The position numbers and the translations under genes were made by a program. The notes beneath the pieces were generated by a model that was not told the origin of the DNA, did no database searches, and saw only the letters and a list, made by a program, of their open reading frames with translations. DNA of 64,000 nucleotides from Virgifigura sp964551315 (GTDB taxonomy: Bacteria; Pseudomonadota; Alphaproteobacteria; Dongiales; Dongiaceae): the NCBI GenBank assembly GCA_964551315.1, contig CAZKCM010000002.1:62001-126000 (forward strand). The letters run 5' to 3'. Shown piece by piece: positions 9,366 through 19,854 of the stretch; position 1 is the first letter of the stretch, and every line of letters begins with the position of its first letter.

Positions 9366-9851
9366 TCACGACCCGCCGGCCTCTCCCCGCTCGCCGAGCA
9401 GCGCCGTCAGGCGACGTTGCTCCTCCGGCGTCAGGGGTGCCGGTGCGGCGAGCGCGCGCCGACGCCGGAAGAACAGGACGACGCCGACCGCCGCCGCGAG
9501 CAGGATCGCGGCCGGTCCGAACCACAGGAAATAGGTCTCCGGTTTGACCGGCGGCTCCAGCAGGACGAAATCGCCGTAGCGCTCGACGAGAAACTGCTTC
9601 ACGTCCGCATCGCTGTCGCCGGCAACCAACCGCTCGCGCACGATCAGCCGCAGGTCGCGCGCGAGGTCAGCGTCGGAATCGTCGATCGACTGGTTCTGGC
9701 AGACCAGGCAGCGGATCTCCTTGCTGATCGCCCGGGCGCGGGCCTCCAGCGCGGGATCGTCCAGCATCTCGTCGGGCTCGACCGCCCCGGCGAGCGAGGC
9801 CGCGAGACCCAGGACCAGGGCAAGGACAAGCGGGGCAAGGCGTCGCGTCAT
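9366..9851 (-). CDS. ccmH: cytochrome c maturation thiol-oxidoreductase CcmH
   Basis: 161 aa with a signal peptide (MTRRLAPLVLALVLGLAASLAGA), the redox pair Cys48-x-x-Cys51 in IRCLVCQNQSIDDSDA, and a C-terminal membrane helix (PAAILLAAAVGVVLFF). This is the short CcmH/CcmL form. It keeps apocytochrome heme-binding cysteines reduced for heme attachment. It starts with an ATGA overlap on the ccmG stop. Confidence 0.96.
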   Translation of the reverse strand: MTRRLAPLVLALVLGLAASLAGAVEPDEMLDDPALEARARAISKEIRCLVCQNQSIDDSDADLARDLRLIVRERLVAGDSDADVKQFLVERYGDFVLLEPPVKPETYFLWFGPAAILLAAAVGVVLFFRRRRALAAPAPLTPEEQRRLTALLGERGEAGGS

Positions 9852-10426
9852 GACCGAAGCTCGGCGACCAGCGGCAGGATGGTTTCCTCGACCACCTGCG
9901 GCGTAAGAGGGCCGACATGGCGATAACGGATCCGGCCCTCGCGGTCGATGACATAGGTCTCCGGCACGCCGTAGACGCCGAAATCGATGGCGGTTCGCCC
10001 CTCCAGATCGACGCCGATCCGGCGGAACGGATTCCCGAGCTTCTCGATCCAGGCGCGCGAATCGGCCGGCTTATCCTTGTAGGCGATGCCGTAGAGGGGG
10101 ATATCCTCTTCCTCGGCAAGGCGCATTAGCAGCGGGTGCTCGACCCGGCAGGGCACGCACCAGGACGCGTAGAAGTTGACGAGCGAGACCTCGCCCTTCG
10201 CCAGGTCGTCGCTCGCCAGGCCGCTTCCCTCGTCGAACAGTCCCGGAAGGGCGAACGCCGGCACCGGATCGTCGATCCGGGCCGAGGGCACGAGGCTGGG
10301 ATCGCGTTCGGGGGCCAGCGCGACGACCAGATAGGCGGCGAGGGCGGCGAACAGCAGCGCCGGCAGGAGGAAGAGCAGCCGTCGCCGCAGGCCCGTCCCG
10401 CCGGGCGCGTCGGTCCGTTCCGTCAT
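9848..10426 (-). CDS. ccmG: cytochrome c maturation thioredoxin-like protein CcmG (DsbE)
   Basis: 192 aa. ATG 10426 is chosen because it gives the ATGA overlap with the ccmF stop and begins just before the membrane anchor (residues ~14-37). The periplasmic thioredoxin fold has the active site Cys90-Val-Pro-Cys93 in NFYASWCVPCRVEHP and the conserved GVPETYVIDREG segment. It reduces CcmH and apocytochrome disulfides, and is itself fed electrons by CcdA/DsbD, which is not in this window. Confidence 0.96.
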   Translation of the reverse strand: MTERTDAPGGTGLRRRLLFLLPALLFAALAAYLVVALAPERDPSLVPSARIDDPVPAFALPGLFDEGSGLASDDLAKGEVSLVNFYASWCVPCRVEHPLLMRLAEEEDIPLYGIAYKDKPADSRAWIEKLGNPFRRIGVDLEGRTAIDFGVYGVPETYVIDREGRIRYRHVGPLTPQVVEETILPLVAELRS

Positions 10427-12429
10427 GACCCCGCCACTCCCGCGGCCGGCGCGGTGCGGCGCCGCTGGCGGGCCGGCACGCCGACGCGCAGCCGGCGATC
10501 GCTCAGCGAGACGAGGCCGCCCGCCACCATCACCAGAATGCCGCCCCAGATCCACGGCACCAGCGGCTCGTGATAGATCCGGACCGTCCAGCCCGTGACG
10601 CTGCCGTCGGGGCCGTCCCGGGGATCGCCCAGCACGGCGTAGAGGTCGGCGAGTCCGGTGGTGTGGATGGCCGCCTCCGTCGTCGGCATCCGCTGCACCG
10701 GGTAGAATCGTTTCTCCGGATGCAGCCGGGCGACGAGCTCGCCCTCCCGGGTCACCGTGAAGGCGCCGCGATCGGCGACGTAGTTCGGGCCCCGGACTTG
10801 GTCCACGCCGTCGAAACGGTAGGTGTAGCCGGCGACCTCAACGCTCTCGCCCGGCCGCATGATCCGGATCTCCTCCTGCTTCCAGGCCGAGGATCCGGTC
10901 ATGCCGATGATGGCGATGGCGAGGCCGGCATGGGCGAGGCTCATCCCGTAGGCGGCGCGCGGCAGCTGCCGCGCCCGGCGCCAGCTCGCCGAGAGCGGGC
11001 CTCGGAACAGCTTGATGCGCTCGGCCAGCTCGACCAGCGTGCCGACGAACAGCCAAGCGGCCAGGGCCATGCCGAGGACCGCCAGCGCCGGTCCGTCGCT
11101 CCGCAGGTGCCAGGTGGCCAGCGCGACGGCGGCGGCGGCGGCAAAGGCGACCGTGAGCCGCCCGAGCGCCCCGGCGAGGTCGCCGCGCTTCCAGGCGAGC
11201 AGCGGGCCGATTGCCATGATGACGAGCAGTGGCACCATCAGCGGCACGAAGGTCGCGTTGTAGTAGGGCGGGCCGACCGACACCGTGCCGGCGCCGAGCA
11301 CATCGAGGAACAGAGGGTAGAGGGTGCCGAGAAAGACGGTCGCCGTCGCCGTGGACAGCAGCAGGTTGTTCAGCACCAGCCCGCCCTCGCGGCTGATCGG
11401 GGCGAACAGGCCGCCGCCCTGCATCGCCGGCGCGCGCATCGCGAACAGCAGCAGCGAGCCGCCGATGGTAATGACCAGCAGGATCAGGATGAAGAGGCCG
11501 CGCGCCGGATCGGTCGCAAAGGCGTGCACGGATGTGAGGACGCCCGAGCGTACCAGGAACGTGCCGATCAGGCTCATCGCGAAGGTCAGGATGGCGAGCA
11601 GGATGGTCCAGCTCTTCAGCGCGTCGCGCTTCTCGACGACGATGGCGGAGTGCAGCAGCGCGGTGCCGAGCAGCCACGGCATGAAGGAGGCATTCTCGAC
11701 CGGGTCCCAGTACCACCAGCCGCCCCAGCCGAGCTCGTAATAGGCCCACCAGCTCCCCAGCCCGATGCCGGCGGTGAGGCAGGTCCAGGCCGCCAGCGTC
11801 CAGGGCCGCACCCAGCGCGCCCAGGCCGGATCGATCCGCCCTTCGATCAGCGCCGCGACGGCGAAGGAGAAGGATATGGAGAAGCCGACATAGCCGAGAT
11901 AGAGCATCGGCGGGTGGAAGGCGAGACCGGGATCCTGCAGCAGCGGGTTGAGCCCGTTCCCGTCGGCCGGTGCCGGCACGAGGCGCGCGAACGGGTTCGA
12001 GGTCAGCAGCATGAACGTCAGGAAGCCGGTGGCGACCATCGCCTGGACGGCGAGAACCCGGGCGCGCAGGGTGGACGGCAGATTGTCGCCGAACCAGACG
12101 ACAGCCGAGCCGAACAGCGCGAGGATCAGTACCCAGAGCAGCAGCGATCCCTCGTGATTGCCCCAGACGCCCGTGACCTTGTAGAGCAACGGCTTCGCCG
12201 AGTGCGAATTGGCGGCCACCGCCTGCACCGAGAAGTCCGAGGTCACATAGGCGTAGGTCAGGGCCGCAAAGGCGATGGCAACGAACAGGAACTGGCCTTG
12301 AGCCGCCGGCCCCGCGACGGCCATCCAGGCGCCATTGCCCCGCGCCGCCCCGACCAGCGGCAGGCTTGCCTGCACAAGGGCGAGGCAGAGCGCGAGCACC
12401 AGCGCGTAATGGCCGATCTCGACGATCAT
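10423..12429 (-). CDS. ccmF: heme lyase subunit CcmF
   Basis: 668 aa polytopic membrane protein of the usual size for CcmF. The heme-handling WWD motif is seen in WGGWWYWDPVENASFMPWL near residue 240, and an HPP segment occurs at LAFHPPMLYLGYVG. ATG 12429 (MIVEIGHYALVLAL) is used because it overlaps the ccmE stop as ATGA and is followed at once by the first membrane helix. With CcmH and CcmI it transfers heme from holo-CcmE to apocytochrome c in the periplasm. Confidence 0.97.
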   Translation of the reverse strand: MIVEIGHYALVLALCLALVQASLPLVGAARGNGAWMAVAGPAAQGQFLFVAIAFAALTYAYVTSDFSVQAVAANSHSAKPLLYKVTGVWGNHEGSLLLWVLILALFGSAVVWFGDNLPSTLRARVLAVQAMVATGFLTFMLLTSNPFARLVPAPADGNGLNPLLQDPGLAFHPPMLYLGYVGFSISFSFAVAALIEGRIDPAWARWVRPWTLAAWTCLTAGIGLGSWWAYYELGWGGWWYWDPVENASFMPWLLGTALLHSAIVVEKRDALKSWTILLAILTFAMSLIGTFLVRSGVLTSVHAFATDPARGLFILILLVITIGGSLLLFAMRAPAMQGGGLFAPISREGGLVLNNLLLSTATATVFLGTLYPLFLDVLGAGTVSVGPPYYNATFVPLMVPLLVIMAIGPLLAWKRGDLAGALGRLTVAFAAAAAVALATWHLRSDGPALAVLGMALAAWLFVGTLVELAERIKLFRGPLSASWRRARQLPRAAYGMSLAHAGLAIAIIGMTGSSAWKQEEIRIMRPGESVEVAGYTYRFDGVDQVRGPNYVADRGAFTVTREGELVARLHPEKRFYPVQRMPTTEAAIHTTGLADLYAVLGDPRDGPDGSVTGWTVRIYHEPLVPWIWGGILVMVAGGLVSLSDRRLRVGVPARQRRRTAPAAGVAGS

Positions 12430-12899
12430 GGCGTCTTCGCGGGCGTTCCCATGGGCGTCCCCGTGTGCTGCCACTGCCCGGATTTCTTCAGGGCGTCGGC
12501 CACCTCGGGCGGCATGTAGGTCTCGTCGTGCTTGGCCAGTATCTCGGTCGCCACGAAGGTGCCGTCCTGGCGGAAGGTGCCCTCGGCGACGACGCCCTGC
12601 CCCTCGCGGAACAGGTCCGGAAGGATCCCCTCATAGCGCACCGGCACGACGCTCTGAAGGTCCGTTATCCGAAAGGTGACGGCGAGCCCGTCCGTCCCGC
12701 CGCGCTGGACGCTGCCCTCTTCGACGAGCCCGCCGATCCGGATCGTCCGTCCCGGCGGCAGCTCCTTCGCCTGCAGTTCGGTCGGGCTGTAGAAGAAGAC
12801 AAGCGAGTCCTCGAAGGCGGTCAGGACCAGCGCCGCGGCGGCGGCGAGCAGCGCCATGCCCGCGGCGACCATGGCAAGGCGCCGGTGCTTCCGGGTCAT
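12426..12899 (-). CDS. ccmE: heme chaperone CcmE
   Basis: 157 aa. One N-terminal membrane anchor (residues ~8-28) is followed by the periplasmic beta-barrel. The covalent heme-binding histidine is His124 and the axial tyrosine Tyr128, in ILAKHDETYMPPE. It receives heme from the CcmABCD complex and delivers it to CcmF. The start overlaps the ccmD stop by ATGA. Confidence 0.97.
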   Translation of the reverse strand: MTRKHRRLAMVAAGMALLAAAAALVLTAFEDSLVFFYSPTELQAKELPPGRTIRIGGLVEEGSVQRGGTDGLAVTFRITDLQSVVPVRYEGILPDLFREGQGVVAEGTFRQDGTFVATEILAKHDETYMPPEVADALKKSGQWQHTGTPMGTPAKTP

Positions 12900-13129
12900 G
12901 CGCGCGCCTCCCGCTCGGTCGACGGCCGCGACCCGGTGCCGGTCGGGCCCGGTGCCCCTGGGGCGACGGCGTCGCGGCGCTGCAGAGCGGCCAGGGCCGC
13001 CTCGCGGCGCCGCAGCGTCCGCAAGGTCACGATCAGCATGCCCGCCAGCACGGCGAAGGTGACGGCGAAGGCCGGCCACACGAAGGCGGCGTAGCCGCCC
13101 ATTTCCAAGAACGTCCTAATCGAATCCAC
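12896..13129 (-). CDS. ccmD: cytochrome c maturation small membrane protein CcmD
   Basis: 77 aa, one membrane helix (YAAFVWPAFAVTFAVLAGMLI) preceded by the family's MGGYAAFVWPA pattern and followed by a basic tail rich in Arg. CcmD helps release holo-CcmE from the CcmABC complex. It is separated from ccmC by 154 nt, the widest gap in the locus, while it overlaps ccmE, so ccmDEFGH may form a tightly coupled translation unit. Confidence 0.93.
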   Translation of the reverse strand: MDSIRTFLEMGGYAAFVWPAFAVTFAVLAGMLIVTLRTLRRREAALAALQRRDAVAPGAPGPTGTGSRPSTEREARA

Positions 13130-13283
13130 CGTTGTCCCGCCGGTTCGTGTTTCCGGGCGGCACCTTGTTTGACGGACCCGGGGGTGCGGCCCAAACGAAA
13201 TCCGGATACGCGATTCCCGTCACTTCGTACCAAATCCTTCAATGGCCTTGCCCGCGACCGGCTGACGCAGCCGGCCGATTCCG

Positions 13284-14006
13284 TCAGCGCTGGAGCTGGA
13301 CGAGCTGCGCCGCCCGCAGCTTCGCCGCGACCAGTTCCGACTTCACCCGCAGCAGCAGCACCGTCACGAAATAACCGGTGAAGGCAAGCGCCATCAGCAG
13401 CAGCGGCGTCAGCATGGCAGGGTCGATGGCCGGCGCGGCGACGCGGCTGATGCTGGCCGGTTGGTGCAGCGTGTTCCACCAATCGACCGAAAACTTGATG
13501 ATCGGCACGTTGACGAATCCGACGAGCGCCAGGATCGCGGCGGCGCGGGCGCCGCGGTTCGGATCGTCGAAGGCGTTCACGAGCGCGATATAGCCGAGAT
13601 AGAGGAAGAACAGGATCAGCACCGAGGTCAACCGGGCGTCCCACACCCACCAGGTGCCCCACATCGGCTTGCCCCACAGCGATCCGGTCACCAGCGCGAT
13701 GAAGGTGAAGCAAGCGCCGATCGGCGCGGCGGAGCGAGCGATGAGGTCGGCCAGCGGATGCCGCCAGATGAGCGCAGTCGCGCTTGCCGCGGCCATGCAG
13801 GTGTAGACGAACAGCGCCATCCAGGCGGCGGGCACATGCACATACATGATCCGGACCGTCTCGCCCTGCTGATAGTCGGGCGGCGATGCGAACAGGCCGA
13901 AATACAACCCCGCCAGCAGCAGCAGCACCGTCGCCCCCGCGCTCCAGGGCAGGACCGCTCCGGCGATCCGCATGAATCGGTTGGGGTTGGCGAAGCGATG
14001 CAGCAT
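13284..14006 (-). CDS. ccmC: heme export/handling protein CcmC
   Basis: 240 aa, six predicted membrane spans. The WWD motif WGTWWVWDARLTS (about residue 115) and the flanking histidines (YVHVPAAW and the later segment of the protein) are the heme-interaction site. CcmC loads heme onto CcmE. It lies between ccmB (146 nt upstream gap) and ccmD in the standard alphaproteobacterial order. Confidence 0.96.
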   Translation of the reverse strand: MLHRFANPNRFMRIAGAVLPWSAGATVLLLLAGLYFGLFASPPDYQQGETVRIMYVHVPAAWMALFVYTCMAAASATALIWRHPLADLIARSAAPIGACFTFIALVTGSLWGKPMWGTWWVWDARLTSVLILFFLYLGYIALVNAFDDPNRGARAAAILALVGFVNVPIIKFSVDWWNTLHQPASISRVAAPAIDPAMLTPLLLMALAFTGYFVTVLLLRVKSELVAAKLRAAQLVQLQR

Positions 14007-14152
14007 GACGGCCCCTTATATGGCAAGAAGGGGTCGCAGTTCCAAGCCATTCGGGCCCTTCCCCGCTCCGAGACGGGAGCTGGCGCGCCGCCATCGGCGG
14101 CATCCGGTGCCGCGGAGTCCGGCGACCGTGTCGATGCCGGCTGCCTGTCGCC

Positions 14153-14812
14153 TCAATCCAGCGCCTGGCGGAGGGCAGCGGCGCTGGCCCAGGGCGCGAG
14201 CGGCAGCGCCGCCAGCAGCAGCGCGCCCAGCATCAGAAGGTGCGGACGCGGCGGCAGGGCCGCGACGGCGGCGTCGACGGCGCCGACGCCGAAGATCAGC
14301 ACAGGGATGTAGAGCGGCAGGACGAGCAGCGGCAGCAGCACGCCGCCCCGCCGCGTGCCCAGCGTCAGCGCCGCGCCGATGGCGCCGATCAGGCTCAAGG
14401 TCGGCGTGCCGAGGAGGAGCGCCAGCACCAGCACGGCGATGCCGTCGGCCTCCATCCGCAGCGACAGCGCGAGCACCGGCGCCGCCAGCAGCAGCGGCAG
14501 CCCGGTGGTGAGCCAGTGTGCCGCGACCTTGGCCAACACGACCAGCTCCAGCGGCAGCGGCGCCAGGGCCAGCAAATCGAGGCTGCCGTCCTCGTGATCG
14601 GCGAGGAACAGCCGCTCGAGCGACAGCAAGGCCGCGAACAGCGCCATCACCCAGATCACGCCGGCGCTGATCCGGGACAGGATGTTCGGTTCCGGCCCGA
14701 CGCCGAGGGGAAACATGACCACGGCCAGCACGAAGAACATCAGGACCGTCGCCGCGTCCGATCCCTGGCGCAGCGCCAGGCGCAGGTCGCGCGCGACCAG
14801 GGCCGCGAACAT
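14153..14812 (-). CDS. ccmB: ABC-type subunit CcmB
   Basis: 219 aa with about six hydrophobic spans. The N-terminus MFAALVARDLRLALRQGSDAATVLMFF and the loop SRISAGVIWVMALFAALLSLERLF are characteristic of CcmB. Its ATG abuts the ccmA stop with no spacer. CcmAB uses ATP to release holo-CcmE from the CcmC-heme-CcmE complex. Confidence 0.95.
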   Translation of the reverse strand: MFAALVARDLRLALRQGSDAATVLMFFVLAVVMFPLGVGPEPNILSRISAGVIWVMALFAALLSLERLFLADHEDGSLDLLALAPLPLELVVLAKVAAHWLTTGLPLLLAAPVLALSLRMEADGIAVLVLALLLGTPTLSLIGAIGAALTLGTRRGGVLLPLLVLPLYIPVLIFGVGAVDAAVAALPPRPHLLMLGALLLAALPLAPWASAAALRQALD

Positions 14813-15544
14813 CTACGGTGCCTCCGCGGCAAGCGCCCGCGGTTCGGCGGTCTCCGGCAACTCCAAATCCAGGGCCGCCGCCGAAGCGTCGGGGGCGAAG
14901 TCGTCGAGCGACAGCGTCGCCGCCCCGGGCGGCCGCAGGTCGCCGTGGCTCGACAACACGACGCAGCCGCCCGCCGCGCGATGCGCGGCGATGGCGGCCT
15001 CCAGCTGGGCGACGGCGGCCGCATCCAGCGCCGTCGCCGGTTCGTCGAGCAGCCAGAGCGGCGCCGGCGCCGCGAGAAGCCGGGCGAGTGCCAGGCGCCG
15101 CCGCTGGCCGGCCGAGAGCAGCCGTGTGGGCATTTCCGCCAGAGGCTCGAGTCCGAAATGGGCGAGGGCCGCTCGCGGCCCGCCGACAACCGCGCCCGAG
15201 TCGCCGATGCCCTCGCCGCGGCGCCCGGCGCCATGCATCGCCGTCCAGAAGCGGAGATTTTCCTCGACCGACAGCATCGGCTTGATGGCGTTGGCGTGGC
15301 CAAGGAAGTGGAGCCGGCGGCAATGCGCCTCCGGGTCCTCAGTGATCGCGACGCCGTTCCAGCGAAGGTCTCCCGCCGCCGGTCGAAGCAGCCCGGCCAT
15401 GCAGCGCAGCAGGGTCGATTTGCCGCTGCCGTTCGGCCCGACCAGCAGCAGCGCGCCGCCGCGCGGCACGGCGAAATCGAGGTGCTGGAACACCACCCGC
15501 TGGCCGCGGATGCAAAGGAGGTTATGGCCGGTGAAGCTGTCCAC
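14813..15544 (-). CDS. ccmA: ABC-type ATPase CcmA
   Basis: 243 aa from GTG 15544 (MDSFTGHNLLCIRGQRVVF). There is no in-frame ATG at the expected place, and an AGGGT lies about 7 nt upstream of this GTG; a GTG six codons earlier has no ribosome site. Walker A is GPNGSGKST, the signature is LSAGQRRRLALARLL, and Walker B is LWLLDEPATALD. It energises the CcmABCD complex. It is the first ccm gene; a strong terminator-like hairpin 95 nt upstream (15639-15674) may attenuate the whole operon. Confidence 0.94.
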   Translation of the reverse strand: MDSFTGHNLLCIRGQRVVFQHLDFAVPRGGALLLVGPNGSGKSTLLRCMAGLLRPAAGDLRWNGVAITEDPEAHCRRLHFLGHANAIKPMLSVEENLRFWTAMHGAGRRGEGIGDSGAVVGGPRAALAHFGLEPLAEMPTRLLSAGQRRRLALARLLAAPAPLWLLDEPATALDAAAVAQLEAAIAAHRAAGGCVVLSSHGDLRPPGAATLSLDDFAPDASAAALDLELPETAEPRALAAEAP

Positions 15545-15634
15545 GGCACGACCCTGTGCCACGGCGGTCGAACAATCGCAAGGAAATCGCAATCGACGAT
15601 GCGCATCGTCACCGGCGCGCGCGATGCGGAGGAA

Positions 15635-15757
15635 GAAAGCGCCGCGTCCCGCGGGATGGAACGGGACGCGGCGCCGAAGTCTCGGACAGGCACCGCGGGT
15701 CGGTTCAGTGCCTGTCTCGTCCCAGCCTGAGAGGGGGCTATCGAGGCCGGCTGGGGA
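15635..15757 (-). ncRNA. structured RNA or attenuator-like leader upstream of ccmA (candidate)
   Basis: Three successive perfect inverted repeats fill this stretch. Reading toward ccmA they are: CCCAGCC/GGCTGGG (15721-15727 with 15749-15755); GACAGGCAC/GTGCCTGTC (15685-15693 with 15708-15716); and a 13-bp stem (15639-15651 with 15662-15674, loop 10 nt). On the minus strand the last stem is followed by CTTTCTTCC, so it resembles an intrinsic terminator. The region could be the end of a small RNA or a conditional leader of the ccm operon. I could not match it to a known riboswitch class. Confidence 0.45.
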
Positions 15758-15905
15758 GCCCCTGACAGAGAGGGAAGTCTCCGTACGGGAAAGACGATGG
15801 CGAAGCGATATGGCGCCAATGCGCCGTGAAAATGGCAAAACTATGGTAATTCCTGCTATGAGAACCGCCGAAAGACGGGATCGCCGGAAAACGGGGGAAT
15901 CCGTT

Positions 15906-15925
15906 GCTTGCCCTACAGGGCAAGC
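15906..15925. promoter_or_regulatory. 20-bp inverted repeat upstream of acnA (candidate operator)
   Basis: GCTTGCCCT and AGGGCAAGC form perfect 9-bp arms around a 2-nt centre, about 100 nt upstream of the acnA start. The very short loop fits a protein-binding operator better than an RNA hairpin. The binding factor is unknown. Confidence 0.4.
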
Positions 15926-16025
15926 GCTACGCGCCGGCTGCGGGCTGATTCGGCCCAGCGCCACCGCCATATTGTGATCATGCCATGGACGCCGATTCAT
16001 CGAGGTCCGGAAAGGGAGAAGGAAC

Positions 16026-18737
<2,712 letters not shown>

Positions 18738-18748
18738 GTAGGTCGACG

Positions 18749-18783
18749 GGCCGCCGGCCGGCCTCCGGGTCCGGCCGGCGGCC
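18749..18783. terminator. hairpin between convergent acnA and hydrolase genes
   Basis: A perfect 13-bp GC stem (GGCCGCCGGCCGG at 18749-18761 with its complement at 18771-18783) closes a 9-nt loop. It has no U tract on either side, but it lies in the 51-nt gap between two converging genes and probably stops transcription in both directions. Confidence 0.6.
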
Positions 18784-18788
18784 GACCT

Positions 18789-19694
18789 TCACCGCGCGGC
18801 GGTCCCGTCGTCCAGGAACGGCAGCAGCCGCGTCAGAACCGCGTCGGGTGCCTCTTCCGGCAGGAAGTGGCCGCCTTCGATCGCCCCGCCCGACACATCG
18901 GTCGCCCAGGCGCGCCAGATCGCCATCGGATCGAACCGCTCTCCGGCCACGAAGCTGTGCCCGCCCCAGAGCGCCAGGACCGGGCAGGCGATCCGGCGGC
19001 CGGCGGCGCGGTCCGCCTCGTCCTCGGCGAAGTCCACCGTCGCCCCTGCCCGATAGTCCTCGCAGGTCGCGTGGATCACCTCCGGCCGGCGGAAGCAGCG
19101 GCGGTACTCGGCCATCGCCTCCGGCGCAATGCGGGCCCGGTCTCCGGCCCAGGCGGTCACCAGGCGCTCGAGGAAGTCGTCGGGATCGTGTCCGATCATC
19201 GCTTCCGGGAAGCCGTCGGGCTGGATCAGGAAGAACCAGTGATAGATCGCCGTCGCGACTTCCTTGTCGATTCGACGCCACATCTCGGCTGTCGGGACGA
19301 TGTCGAGGACGACGAGGCGCGCCACCCGCTCCGGATGGTCGAGGGCCATGCGGTAGGCGACCCGGGCGCCGCGGTCGTGGCCGACCACGGCGAAGCGTTC
19401 GAAGCCCAGCGCCCGCATGACCTCCACCTGGTCCTGCGCCATGACGCGCTTCGAATAGGCGCGATGCTCGGAATCGGAGGGCGGGACGCCGCTGTCGCCA
19501 TAGCCGCGCAGGTCCGGCGCGACGACCGTAAAGCGCTCCGCCAAGGGCGACGCGATCCGGTGCCAGCAGGCATGCGTCTGCGGATAGCCGTGCAGGAGAA
19601 GCACCGGCGGGCCGTCGCCGCCGACGCGCAGATGGATCTCGGCGCCCGAAGTCGGCACGCGGCGTCGCGCGAAGCCGGGGAACAGATCGACCAT
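18789..19694 (-). CDS. alpha/beta hydrolase, haloacetate dehalogenase-like
   Basis: 301 aa from ATG 19694 (MVDLFPGFARRRV), preceded by a GAGGG ribosome site; longer starts add no family sequence. The oxyanion region is LLLHGYPQTH and DLRGYGDSG. The nucleophile elbow is VVGHDRGARVAYRMALDHP: the nucleophile is Asp, not Ser, followed by two Arg spaced as the carboxylate-binding pair of fluoroacetate dehalogenases. IYHWFFL contains the His-Trp pair that holds the halogen in that group. Catalytic His is in EGGHFLPEEAPD. These residues suggest hydrolysis of a haloacetate, though epoxide hydrolases share the Asp nucleophile. Cytoplasmic, monocistronic. Confidence 0.85.
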   Translation of the reverse strand: MVDLFPGFARRRVPTSGAEIHLRVGGDGPPVLLLHGYPQTHACWHRIASPLAERFTVVAPDLRGYGDSGVPPSDSEHRAYSKRVMAQDQVEVMRALGFERFAVVGHDRGARVAYRMALDHPERVARLVVLDIVPTAEMWRRIDKEVATAIYHWFFLIQPDGFPEAMIGHDPDDFLERLVTAWAGDRARIAPEAMAEYRRCFRRPEVIHATCEDYRAGATVDFAEDEADRAAGRRIACPVLALWGGHSFVAGERFDPMAIWRAWATDVSGGAIEGGHFLPEEAPDAVLTRLLPFLDDGTAAR

Positions 19695-19854
19695 GGCAAC
19701 CCTCTCTGGCGAAGCTCCGGCCATGATAGGGCACGCCCGAACCTCGCCGAACATAAAACGTCCCCACCTTTGATGGGTCTCCGGTCGAGGTCCGGGCCCA
19801 CGGTTGCGTTGCCGGTCGCGTCGTCTCCCGAAAACCCTGCGAGCTCTCGCCCGC

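Larger units (their letters stand above)
15545..16025. other. 481-nt divergent intergenic region ccmA / acnA
   Basis: No credible protein gene is seen here. It must hold the promoters of ccmA (leftward) and acnA (rightward). Besides the hairpin array at 15635-15757 it contains the inverted repeat at 15906-15925 and an AT-richer stretch at about 15830-15870, where the surrounding GC content drops and a promoter is plausible on either strand. Confidence 0.7.

Noticed and set aside
7836..9926. 696-codon open frame on the plus strand
   Set aside because: Antisense to ccmI and ccmH; Arg/Gly-rich composition typical of a shadow frame.
15635..15757. Match to a known riboswitch or to 6S, 4.5S or RNase P RNA
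   Set aside because: The hairpins lack the conserved cores of TPP, glycine and cobalamin riboswitches, and I see no 4.5S GGAAGCAGCC or RNase P motifs, so only a generic structured RNA is claimed.
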